Shown: in pieces, positions 27,401 through 35,083 of the stretch | How positions within the stretch are numbered: position 1 is the stretch's first letter | Layout: every line of letters begins with the position of its first letter | Assembly: GCF_001904725.1 (NCBI RefSeq) | Contig: NZ_MRCE01000013.1 | Coordinates: 124,001-188,000 of the forward strand | Direction: 5' to 3' | DNA: 64,000 nt | Origin: Phormidium ambiguum IAM M-71 | GTDB taxonomy: Bacteria > Cyanobacteriota > Cyanobacteriia > Cyanobacteriales > Aerosakkonemataceae | Made by a program: the position numbers and the translations under genes | The notes under the pieces: generated by a model | Seen by the model: only the letters and a program-made list of their open reading frames with translations | What the model was told of the DNA's origin: nothing | Database searches by the model: none

Positions 27401-28538
27401 TCCGAAATATTTGTGTATAAGAATTTCCGGTTTGCAAACTATCATTAACTATTTGATACCAATCATCGCAATCTTCTGGATAAATTAATTGTTTATGTTC
27501 AGTAAATGTTGGTTCTGGTTGATTGGTATCTAAGCCAAAAATATGGAATAATTCTTCTGACCAAGTGACTTTTGTTTGAACTACATCAAATTCCCAACTA
27601 CCAATATGAGCAACTCTTTGAGCCGTTGCTAAGGTAGTTTTACTATGCTGTAATGCTTGTTCTGCTTGTTTACGCGCCGTAATATCCCTCGCTACCCATA
27701 ACACAGCATTTTCGGAAATAGGAGAAATAGTAGCGGTGAACCAATATTCTTCTTCAGACCAAAGTAAATTATAATCCAAACTAATTTTTTGTTTTTTAAG
27801 TAAGGATTCTCGAATTTTTTCTAGCCAAGCATTAGCATTTTCTGATAAAAATAATTCTAACGTGCAATCAATTAATTCATTACTATGAGGTAAATCGTTG
27901 AGGTTGCTAGGAATAATTTCTATATCTTTTATCTGATTTTCTTGCAAATTAATGACCATTAATAAATCTGTCATTGCTTCCAAGATAGTACGCATCTTTG
28001 CTTCAGCACTATAAAATTTATTTTCTGCTAATTGACGATGATTAATTTCTGATTGTAATTGTTCGCTTAAGTTTTGTAATTCTGTAGCTTGCTGTTCAGC
28101 TAATTTTTGTAATTGAACTAACTGTTGATTACATTGTGTGTTTAAGTTATCTTGAATACTTTGTCGAGTTATGATACCAACACAATTACCTGTTTTGCCC
28201 AGTACAGGTAAATAATTAATTTTATATTCACGAAAGAAAGAGTTAATGGTAAATAGATCTTGTGCTGCTGCTTCATCAATAGTGACTACATCACGATTAA
28301 TTACGGAAGCCAAAGGCAATTTATTTAATTGCACCTTAGAAGCAGTAATTTGGATAATTTCTCGTTCTGTAAATAAGCCAATTACTGGACTTTCTTCTGC
28401 TGTTTCTGCGTTAGCTAAAACTACCAAATAACTGGTCGAATATTGCTGCATTAATGCGATCGCTACATCTACATTAGTGTCAGATGTTGCAGTTAAAGGA
28501 TGGTAATTTATTAACGAGGGATTTTCTTGATTTTGCAT
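24486..28538 (-). CDS. Hybrid sensor histidine kinase: CBS pair, four PAS, GAF, kinase, receiver
   Basis: This 1350-residue cytoplasmic protein has no membrane helices. In order it has a CBS-domain pair (about 10-130), coiled coil (135-175), a first weak PAS (180-290), three clearer PAS/PAC units (about 295-420, 425-550, 555-685), GAF (about 705-865, SATTTELQQLLDCDRVTIYRF), HisKA with KMSHELRTPLNAILG (phospho-acceptor His897), HATPase (DTGPGICPSE, GTGLGLAISQQ) and a receiver with WMDMRMPVMDGYE (Asp1193). A final helical stretch of about 75 residues resembles an HPt domain without its usual histidine. The GAF domain lacks a clear bilin-binding Cys in the visible region, so a light role cannot be claimed. 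CBS pairs often bind adenosine ligands. Confidence 0.92.
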   Translation of the reverse strand: MQNQENPSLINYHPLTATSDTNVDVAIALMQQYSTSYLVVLANAETAEESPVIGLFTEREIIQITASKVQLNKLPLASVINRDVVTIDEAAAQDLFTINSFFREYKINYLPVLGKTGNCVGIITRQSIQDNLNTQCNQQLVQLQKLAEQQATELQNLSEQLQSEINHRQLAENKFYSAEAKMRTILEAMTDLLMVINLQENQIKDIEIIPSNLNDLPHSNELIDCTLELFLSENANAWLEKIRESLLKKQKISLDYNLLWSEEEYWFTATISPISENAVLWVARDITARKQAEQALQHSKTTLATAQRVAHIGSWEFDVVQTKVTWSEELFHIFGLDTNQPEPTFTEHKQLIYPEDCDDWYQIVNDSLQTGNSYTQIFRIIHSNGEIRYIESRGEAILNDEQKVIKLYGTAMDITERKQAEIALRKSEEKFRAIFNQAIQFIGLLQPDGIILEINQTALDFAGITRKEAIGKPFWQTKWWTISSETQTELNLAIAAAAAGAFMRYEVDVIGKDNQTVTIDFSLRPISNSQGQVTLLIAEGRDISDRKALEHKLALREALLNAFFYSAPVGLCIIDEELRYIKINQQLAELNGLPVSEHIGKNIYQILPEIASSVVPLYQQVLITKEPTLNIEIKGEVLSQPGVIRDWIVSLFPIPGEDGHSHTVGSVVVEVTERKQAEKALRESAKREQALTQVIQKIRQTLELPEIFSATTTELQQLLDCDRVTIYRFNNDWNGEFVAESVADNWKSLIEVQQQNPQLTTCILNKEECIIKKLYQNDIENRATNYLAIADIYQSDLTNCHIEILERFQAKAYLTVPIFCGNQFWGLLSVYQNSHSRKWQKSEINVVLQIGTQLAVALQQAELLSQTQRQSLELMTAKEVADAANYAKSQFLAKMSHELRTPLNAILGFSQIMVRSNSVSPEQKEHLEIINRSGEHLLNLINDILSMAKIESGQITLNESSFNLPQLLILLKDMLWLKADSKGLELNFIIAPEIPENIQTDESKLRQVLLNLLGNAIKFTQKGSVSLTVVPAELEPQKAENVQIIFTIKDTGPGICPSEISTLFQPFAQTQTGRQTGQGTGLGLAISQQFVKLMGGEITVESQLGVGSIFTFNIIAKLAPETEKNLSFNTQQIICLEPNQPTYRILVVEDIKENRQLLVKLLTPLGFQVKEAENGQEAIKIWEVWQPHLIWMDMRMPVMDGYEATQIIKAHPLGKNTIIIALTASVFEEQQPAILKAGCNDFLTKPFRSEVLLEKMAKYLDIRYVYADNSPSKFEHYQALELTPENLNVMSQEWIKKLHQAAAAVDDQLIMELVQELPESYINLANSLIDLVNNFRLDIIFKITEQCLKK

Positions 28539-28579
28539 AGAAAGAATTTAGGGTAAAGTTATTTATTCAATTTTAAATT

Positions 28580-29278
28580 TCAGGGTTTAATTTTGAGAAT
28601 ATCTTCCAATATTGAGCCACGATTTGATGCTAGTTTATCCGCCCAACGAGTAGTTTCTGGTAAACGATATTTGGTAGTACAACGCAAAACATAATCAATA
28701 GCTGTAGTTAAACTAACGCGATGTCCGCTAGAAACATAAACAGGTTTTACTCCTGAGCGTGTTCGTAAAACAGCACCTATTGTCTCGCCACGATATATTA
28801 GAGGTTGCCATGCGGTACTTTGCTCTGGTAATTCACTGTGTTTGCCAACTAACAAAGATTTTGCCACTCCGATTGTAGGAATGTTCGTCAGTACACCCAA
28901 GTGACAAGCAATACCAAATTTACGGGGATGTGCGATTCCTTGACCATCGCATAAGATTAAATCGGGTGTAATACTTAGTTTTTCCAGTGCTTCTAGTACA
29001 GCAGGAACCTCTCTAAAAGAGAGAAAACCGGGAACGTAGGGAAAAGTAGTGGGACGGTAGGCAAGAGCATATTCTTGCAACTGCAAGTGAGGAAAACTTA
29101 AAACTGCTACAGCGGCTCGTGTAATCGTTCCAGACTCTGTAAATCCTACATCAACTCCCGCAACGTACTGTACAGTGGTCAATTGATCTGAAGTAATCAC
29201 CTCTGAAGCTAACTCTTGCTGGATAATAACAGCTTCTTCCGCAGTTAAAGGCCAATCATGACGTTGATTTATCTTCAT
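28580..29278 (-). CDS. nfi: Endonuclease V (deoxyinosine-specific nuclease)
   Basis: This 232-residue enzyme nicks DNA one base 3' of deoxyinosine during repair of deaminated adenine. Family landmarks are present: YVAGVDVGF with the catalytic Asp, the [16 protein letters not shown] segment with its catalytic Glu, and [23 protein letters not shown] with the DGxGxxHPRxxG signature. Length matches the family. It lies 41 bases upstream of... in transcription terms just before the hybrid kinase gene on the same strand, so the two could share a transcript. Confidence 0.95.
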   Translation of the reverse strand: MKINQRHDWPLTAEEAVIIQQELASEVITSDQLTTVQYVAGVDVGFTESGTITRAAVAVLSFPHLQLQEYALAYRPTTFPYVPGFLSFREVPAVLEALEKLSITPDLILCDGQGIAHPRKFGIACHLGVLTNIPTIGVAKSLLVGKHSELPEQSTAWQPLIYRGETIGAVLRTRSGVKPVYVSSGHRVSLTTAIDYVLRCTTKYRLPETTRWADKLASNRGSILEDILKIKP

Positions 29279-29434
29279 TTTCAGATACCTTTTATTTTTA
29301 AGTGTAACCAGACAAACATGACTAAAACCAAAGATTAATAGATCTAAATCTAAAATTAAATCAGCAGTTAAACATACTTAGAATCACGCTTAATGTATTT
29401 TCAAAGTTAACAATGAAGTATTAAACTGTAAACT

Positions 29435-31711
29435 ATGTTGGGAAAACTATTAGGGGCAAGATACAAAATCACCCAAGTTCTCGGTGCAGGAGGATTCGGT
29501 GAAACCTATATTGCAGAAGATCAACAACGTCCTGGTCATCCGAGATGTGTCGTCAAACGTTTTCGTCCTACTAATCAAAATACAACTTTTTTAAGTATAG
29601 CTCGAAGACTTTTTTATACAGAAGCAGCAACTCTAGAGAAATTAGGGCGACATGACCAAATCCCTCGTCTTTTAGCTTACTTTGAAGAAGAAAAAGAATT
29701 TTATTTAGTTCAAGAATTTATTGAAGGTCATTCTCTAAGCGAAGAATTAAAATCTGGACAAAAAGAATCAGAAATTTATGTATTAAATTTACTAGAAGAT
29801 GTTTTAGGAATTCTTAATTATGTTCATAATCAAGGAGTAATTCATCGTGATATTAAGCCCAGTAATTTAATTCGTCGCAGTTCAGATGGCAGATTAGTTT
29901 TAATTGATTTTGGTGCGGTGAAATCTATTGAAACTCAAATGGCAGGTGAGCCAAAAGATCAAATGGAATTAACTGTAGGAATTGGCACGCAAGGTTATAT
30001 GCCTTTTGAGCAATTATCGGGAAAACCCAGATTTAATAGTGATATTTATGCTTTAGGTATGATTGCAATTAAAGCTTTAACAGGATTCCAGCCTTTGCAG
30101 CTGTCAAATAATCCGCAAACTCATGAAATTATTTGGCAAAACCACGCCGAAGTCAGCCCACGTTTGGCAGATGTTTTGGATAAAATGGTGCGTTACAATT
30201 GTAGCGATCGCTATCAGTCAGTTACTCAAGTATTAGAAGTTTTAGGACAAATTTCTAGCCCCGAACCTCAAACAGAATTACCTTCTGAAATTAAAATACA
30301 TCAGAGAAAAGCACGACGATTATTGATTGTTACTATGGGAGTAGCTACATTAATTTTCCTATTTGCTTGGTTGGGCAGGGTTTTTAATCCTTTATATTCA
30401 TCTATAAATTTAAACCTTAATGATTTATTTAAAACCAGTAATCAATCTGACTCTATTACCGATCGAATTAGTTTTGGGACAAAAAGTTTAACTCCTTGGC
30501 AAATTAACCCTTATAAACAAGAAGGTATAAATTTAATGAAATCTGGCGCTTATGAACAAGCAATTGCGGCTTTTCAAAATGCCAGAAAAGTTAATCTTAG
30601 CGATCCAGAAACTTTAATTTATTTAAATAATGCTCGGATTGGTAATGCTAAAGCTTATACTATTGCCGCAGTTGTACCATTAGTTAATAGTTCTCAGATT
30701 GGGTTGGAAATGTTGAGAGGTGTCGCCCAAATTCAAGAAGAAATTAATGGCAATGGCGGGATTAATGGGATGCCTTTAAAAGTGGTAATCGCTCATGATG
30801 ATAATCAGGGGAAAGTTGCTCAATCCGTAGCACAAGAATTGGTAAAAAACCGAGAAATTTTAGGTGTAGTAGGGCATGGAATTAGTGACACAACTTTAGC
30901 GGCTGCATCAGTTTATCAAAATGCAGAATTGGTAGCAATTTCTCCGATTAGTTCAGCAGTCCAATTATCAGGATTTGGCGGTTATATTTTTCGGACTATG
31001 CCGAGCGATCGCTTCACCGCTAGAGCTTTGAGTAATTATATGTTAACTCAGTTAAAAAAAGAAAAAGTTATACTTTTTTATAATTCTGCTAGCGTGTATA
31101 GTAAATCTTTGAAAGATGAATTTAAAAACGCTTTATTTTATGCTGGTAAAGGAAAGATTTTAAATGAAATTGATTTAGCTAGACCTGATTTTAATGCTAA
31201 AGCTAGTGTCGATCGGGGAATTAAAAAAGGTGGAGAAGTAATTGTACTCCTACCTAGTAGTGATGTATCCGATCGCGCTTTACAAGTTGTACATATCAAC
31301 CGTCGCCGCTTAAATTTATTAGCTGGAGATGGTTTTTATGGTGAAAAAACTTTAGAAATTGGTGGTGAATATGCAGCAGGAATAGTAATAGCAATCCCTG
31401 GCGATATAATAGGAAAAAAAGGGAAAATCTTTCAAAATAATGGCGTAAAAATATGGGGTGGAAATGTCAATTGGCGGACAGCGCTTGCTTATGATGCTAC
31501 CCAAGCTTTAATTGCTGCAATTGGTAAAAGTCCTACCCGCCAAGGTGTACAGCGATCGCTTTCTGCACCAGATTTTGTCGTTTCTGGCGCGACTGGAGAT
31601 GTGAGTTTTCGTTCTACAGGCGATCGAGAAGCTCCTGTACAATTAGTAATAGTTACTCCCAAAGCAGCAGGAAAACCAGAAAATAGTTATCAGTTTACTC
31701 CCCTAAATTAA
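29435..31711 (+). CDS. Ser/Thr protein kinase fused to a periplasmic ligand-binding (LivK-like) domain
   Basis: This 758-residue protein has a kinase domain (about 1-275) with glycine loop LGAGGFGETYIAED, the lysine in CVVKRF, HRDIKPSN and the LIDFGAV (DFG) motif, all intact. One membrane helix follows (about 291-315). The extracytoplasmic half starts with a TPR-like unit (YKQEGINLMKSGAYEQAIAAFQNA) and then a type I periplasmic-binding fold (about 410-745) with VPLVNSSQIGLEMLRGVAQ, VVGHGISDTTLAAA and AISPISSAVQL, as in branched-chain amino-acid binding proteins. It reads as a one-protein receptor: external ligand sensing linked to internal Ser/Thr phosphorylation. The ligand and substrates are unknown. 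Confidence 0.92.
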   Translation: MLGKLLGARYKITQVLGAGGFGETYIAEDQQRPGHPRCVVKRFRPTNQNTTFLSIARRLFYTEAATLEKLGRHDQIPRLLAYFEEEKEFYLVQEFIEGHSLSEELKSGQKESEIYVLNLLEDVLGILNYVHNQGVIHRDIKPSNLIRRSSDGRLVLIDFGAVKSIETQMAGEPKDQMELTVGIGTQGYMPFEQLSGKPRFNSDIYALGMIAIKALTGFQPLQLSNNPQTHEIIWQNHAEVSPRLADVLDKMVRYNCSDRYQSVTQVLEVLGQISSPEPQTELPSEIKIHQRKARRLLIVTMGVATLIFLFAWLGRVFNPLYSSINLNLNDLFKTSNQSDSITDRISFGTKSLTPWQINPYKQEGINLMKSGAYEQAIAAFQNARKVNLSDPETLIYLNNARIGNAKAYTIAAVVPLVNSSQIGLEMLRGVAQIQEEINGNGGINGMPLKVVIAHDDNQGKVAQSVAQELVKNREILGVVGHGISDTTLAAASVYQNAELVAISPISSAVQLSGFGGYIFRTMPSDRFTARALSNYMLTQLKKEKVILFYNSASVYSKSLKDEFKNALFYAGKGKILNEIDLARPDFNAKASVDRGIKKGGEVIVLLPSSDVSDRALQVVHINRRRLNLLAGDGFYGEKTLEIGGEYAAGIVIAIPGDIIGKKGKIFQNNGVKIWGGNVNWRTALAYDATQALIAAIGKSPTRQGVQRSLSAPDFVVSGATGDVSFRSTGDREAPVQLVIVTPKAAGKPENSYQFTPLN

Positions 31712-31769
31712 TCTTGTTGAAATTTCGCTATATTAATAATAACAATTAAATTGTTTAGGTAAATAGATA

Positions 31770-32588
31770 ATGAAATCTTTCAATTCTTCTTACATTTTAG
31801 CCAGTATCACTATATTACTTTTAGTGGTAGCAATATTTTTCAAACCTTTTGTGATTATTAATGCCGGAGAACGGGGCGTAGTCATGAAATTCGGGCAAGT
31901 TCAAGAGCAGGTATTAGCTGAAGGCATACACCCAATTATCCCCATAGTTAATACTGTAAAAACTCTCAGCGTCCGGGTACAAAAACATCAAATTCCTGGG
32001 CAAGCCTCCTCAAAAGATTTGCAAGATGTATTTACAGATGTAGCCCTTAATTGGCACATTAGCCCGGAAAAATCTAATATTGTGTTTCAACAAATTGGTG
32101 ATGAAAATGAAGTGGTGCAACGAATTATTAATCCCGCAGTTGAAGAAATATTAAAAGCGGTCATGGCGCTTTATACTGCGGAACAAATTATTACCAAGCG
32201 GGGAGAAGTGAAAGCGGGAATTGACGAGCAATTAACTTTAAGATTAGCACAATATAACATTGAAGTTGATGATATTTCCTTGGTAAACATTCGCTTTTCC
32301 CAAAGGTTTAGTGAAGCAGTAGAAGCCAAACAAATTGCCGAACAAGAAGCCAAAAGAGCCGAATTTTTAGCTTTAAAAGCTACTCAAGAAGCCCAAGCAG
32401 AAATTAACCGTGCTAAAGGACAAGCAGAAGCGCAAAGATTAGTTCGAGAAAATTTAACAGCAGAGATTTTGCAAAAAAGAGCGATCGACAAATGGGATGG
32501 ACATTTCCCCACTGTTTTAGGTGGCAATGGTGCGCTACCATTTATTAATATTGCCCCCAATGAATTACCACCGACAGTTCAACAGTGA
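31770..32588 (+). CDS. Prohibitin-family (SPFH/Band 7) membrane protein
   Basis: This 272-residue protein has one N-terminal membrane helix (about 9-32), an SPFH domain with NAGERGVVMKFGQVQEQVLAEGIHPIIP, and a coiled-coil region rich in EQEAKRAEFLALKATQEAQ. This is the plan of prohibitin, which assembles into ring-like scaffolds in membranes and is linked to membrane-protein quality control. Its stop codon overlaps the start of the next gene (GTGA), so the two are translationally coupled. Confidence 0.92.
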   Translation: MKSFNSSYILASITILLLVVAIFFKPFVIINAGERGVVMKFGQVQEQVLAEGIHPIIPIVNTVKTLSVRVQKHQIPGQASSKDLQDVFTDVALNWHISPEKSNIVFQQIGDENEVVQRIINPAVEEILKAVMALYTAEQIITKRGEVKAGIDEQLTLRLAQYNIEVDDISLVNIRFSQRFSEAVEAKQIAEQEAKRAEFLALKATQEAQAEINRAKGQAEAQRLVRENLTAEILQKRAIDKWDGHFPTVLGGNGALPFINIAPNELPPTVQQ

Positions 32589-33175
32589 ATACCCCAAGTC
32601 ACGCTATAATTAATCTTTTTCTGTTGGGTAAACAGTCCCTACCCCAAGCAAATTTTTCCATTTTTCTAGGCGCGATTTTACCCGACATTCCTATTTTTAT
32701 CTTCTACGGATGGACAAAATTAATTGCGCGTCAATCTGAAAAACAAATTTGGTCAGAAACTTACTATAAAGCTTTTTGGCAAAATATTGTCGCCATCTTT
32801 CATTCTATCCCTCTAGCTTTATTAGGATGCTTTGTTTCTGACTATTTTAAATGGGAAAGTTTAGAGATTCTGTTTATTAGTTTGGTGTTGCATTCTCTAG
32901 GAGATTTACCAGTACACAACGATGATGCACACCGTCACTTTTTTCCATTGAGTAATTATCGGTTTATTAGTCCGCTTTCCTATTGGGATAGAAAACATCA
33001 TGGGGCGATCGTCTCTTTCGTAGAATTATCCTTAGTATTGTTGGCAACAATTCCCGTTTTTCAGCTTTTACATTCTGGGATTGGCAAAACTTTATTGATT
33101 TTGATTGATGTAATTTACCTTTATTTTTTCCTACGTTCTCGTAAAGGTATGGGTAGCGAGAGTCAAGTGAGTTAA
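32585..33175 (+). CDS. Membrane protein of the DUF457/metal-dependent hydrolase type
   Basis: This 196-residue protein starts at GTG 32585, overlapping the prohibitin stop by 4 bases. MNTPSHAIINLFLL at the N-terminus, an early LGAILPDIPIF, and a later HSLGDLPVHNDDAHRHFFPLS give the spaced His/Asp pattern of the membrane-bound putative hydrolases related to DUF457/YdjM. About four membrane helices are visible. A function with prohibitin is suggested by coupling only. Confidence 0.7.
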   Translation: MNTPSHAIINLFLLGKQSLPQANFSIFLGAILPDIPIFIFYGWTKLIARQSEKQIWSETYYKAFWQNIVAIFHSIPLALLGCFVSDYFKWESLEILFISLVLHSLGDLPVHNDDAHRHFFPLSNYRFISPLSYWDRKHHGAIVSFVELSLVLLATIPVFQLLHSGIGKTLLILIDVIYLYFFLRSRKGMGSESQVS

Positions 33176-33206
33176 ACTGGAAATGCGATCGCAAAAGGTG
33201 ACTTGT

Positions 33207-33812
33207 ATGTTTGTCGCAACTTCTCAATTAGGATTAGTTACAAATTCAGCTTTGCTTTCAAATGTAACATGGGAAACTTTGGAAAAGCTGGATGCAGATT
33301 TAATCGGAACAGGCGCACGTTTAACTTATTTAGATGGGTGTTTAAAAATCATGTCTCCCTTATCTGAAGAACACGAAGAACCTAGAAACACTTTAGGTCA
33401 ACTTTTAGAGATTTATCTACGGATGAAAAAGATTCGTTTTTACGGACGAGGGAGTACAACGATCGGAAACAAGGAGTTAAGCGCAAGAAAAGAACCAGAT
33501 GAATCTTATTGTTTGGGTACGCGAAAGTCAATCCCAGATTTAGCAATTGAAGTGATAGTAACTAGTGGGGGAATTGACATTTTAGAAATATATCGGCGCG
33601 TGGGAGTTCGGGAAGTTTGGTTTTGGCAAGATGGGGTAATTTCTGTTTATTGTTTGCGGGAAACGGGATATGAGTTAGTGAGTAATAGTGAAGTTTTGCC
33701 AGAGTTGAATTTGCGATCGCTAGAGTTCTATTCTCGGATGGCAGATCAATATGATGCGGTGAATGCTTTTATGAATTTTTTAACCACAGATGTAGGCATA
33801 GCCTTCCCGTAG
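33207..33812 (+). CDS. Uma2-family (DUF820) putative restriction-like nuclease
   Basis: This 201-residue protein belongs to the PD-(D/E)xK-like family that is greatly expanded in cyanobacteria. RGSTTIGNKELSARKEPDES and then IPDLAIEVIVTSGGIDILEIYRRVGVREVW show the expected Asp, ExV and following strand-helix pattern. The ATG at 33207 is preferred over 33183 because AAAGGTG lies just upstream. The last residues (LTTDVGIAFP) are encoded by a dispersed repeat that has run into the gene end, so the natural C-terminus may differ. Function in cells is not established for the family. Confidence 0.85.
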   Translation: MFVATSQLGLVTNSALLSNVTWETLEKLDADLIGTGARLTYLDGCLKIMSPLSEEHEEPRNTLGQLLEIYLRMKKIRFYGRGSTTIGNKELSARKEPDESYCLGTRKSIPDLAIEVIVTSGGIDILEIYRRVGVREVWFWQDGVISVYCLRETGYELVSNSEVLPELNLRSLEFYSRMADQYDAVNAFMNFLTTDVGIAFP

Positions 33813-33835
33813 GGTACACAGATAAACACAGATGT
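33784..33835. repeat. Tandem CACAGAT-type repeat split by a 22-base palindromic repeat
   Basis: The outer repeat ACCACAGATGT...CACAGATAAACACAGATG is the same as the unbroken one at 58304-58343. Between its halves lies GGCATAGCCTTCCCGTAGGGT (about 33795-33815), which contains GGC-AT-AGCC and CCCGTAGGG mini-palindromes. A near-identical element in the opposite orientation lies at 48334-48354. This is the pattern expected if the small element inserted into the tandem repeat. Confidence 0.75.
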
Positions 33836-33874
33836 AAATTTACTGGGGATAGCGATCGCATTATAGTTAATTTA

Positions 33875-34966
33875 TCACCGCGAACTCCGCCAAATTTTAA
33901 TTGTTTTGTCCCAACTACCACTAGCTAAAATCCGTCCATCTGAACTGATAGCAACAGCTTCAACTCTCTCTGAATGCCCATTCATAGTGTTACGTAACTC
34001 TCCAGTATTTAGGTTCCAAACTTTAATAATTCCATCATTACTTCCACTCACAATTGTTTGATTATCCGGGCTAACAGCAACTGTATATACTGAATTACCA
34101 TGACCATTCAGAGTCCGAATTAGATTTCCTGAATTGAGATTCCAAGTTTTGATAGTATTGCTATAATTACCGCTAACAATTGTCTGTCCATTTGGACTTA
34201 TAGCAACATCAAGAACCGAATCGGTATCAGTTAAACTTTTAACCAACTTACCTGTATTCAGATTCCAAATTTTGATTGTCTTGTCACCACTACCACTAAC
34301 AATTGTCTTTCCATCCGCGCTAATAGCCACAGAACTTACCCAATTTGTATGTCCCGCCATCGCATAAATTAGCTGACCATTAAAATTCCACACTTCGACT
34401 AGTCCTTCCGAAGTTCCACTAACAATATTTCTGCCATCTGGACTAATAGCAACTGCATAAACATCACCGACATTTCTTCTGAAACTACGCAGCAATTGAC
34501 CTGTGGTTAAATTCCATATTTTAATCGTATTATCATAGCTACCGCTAACAAGTGTATTTCCATCCGCGCTAATAGCCACAGAGGTAACTCTTGCCGTATG
34601 ACCATTTAAAGTACGTAGCAATTCCCCTGTATTTAAATTCCAAACATTGATAGTTTTATCAGCATTACTGCTTACTACTGTCTGTCTATCTGGACTGATA
34701 GCGACAGATAAAACCCAGTCATAATCTGTCATAGTTTTGGCTAAAGACAGATTTTCTAAAGCACTTCCACCCCTACTAGAATTCTGTGAAATAATGGGCC
34801 TAACGCTTCTTTCAACTCTCAAATTAGGTGAAATAACATCCTTTGCGCTTACAGAACTGCCACCTAATTTCAATATTAAATTTCCAAAACTTCCCCCTAA
34901 GAGTAACAATATAACAGCAGCTAATTTTAAAGGTAATTTATTTTGGCATTCCCTCAAAATTTTCAT
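33875..34966 (-). CDS. WD40-repeat protein with N-terminal membrane anchor
   Basis: This 363-residue protein has a membrane segment or uncleaved signal (about 12-34, LPLKLAAVILLLLGGSFGN), a linker to about residue 75, then seven WD40 repeats (each with SVAIS..., VSGS and IKIWNLNTG motifs), enough for one complete seven-bladed propeller. WD40 propellers are protein-interaction platforms. The juxtamembrane sequence closely resembles that of the neighbouring kinase-GUN4 protein, suggesting it derives from a kinase-WD40 fusion that lost its kinase. It is on the same strand, 117 bases downstream of that kinase gene. Confidence 0.93.
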   Translation of the reverse strand: MKILRECQNKLPLKLAAVILLLLGGSFGNLILKLGGSSVSAKDVISPNLRVERSVRPIISQNSSRGGSALENLSLAKTMTDYDWVLSVAISPDRQTVVSSNADKTINVWNLNTGELLRTLNGHTARVTSVAISADGNTLVSGSYDNTIKIWNLTTGQLLRSFRRNVGDVYAVAISPDGRNIVSGTSEGLVEVWNFNGQLIYAMAGHTNWVSSVAISADGKTIVSGSGDKTIKIWNLNTGKLVKSLTDTDSVLDVAISPNGQTIVSGNYSNTIKTWNLNSGNLIRTLNGHGNSVYTVAVSPDNQTIVSGSNDGIIKVWNLNTGELRNTMNGHSERVEAVAISSDGRILASGSWDKTIKIWRSSR

Positions 34967-35083
34967 AATTCACTCCATTTTTTGTCAATGTAACTGATAT
35001 ATAATACTCACAATAACAGGAAAAGCAGTACATTATTGCACTTGCACGCTCAAACAGATCAATTGATTTATTAAAAATACTTA

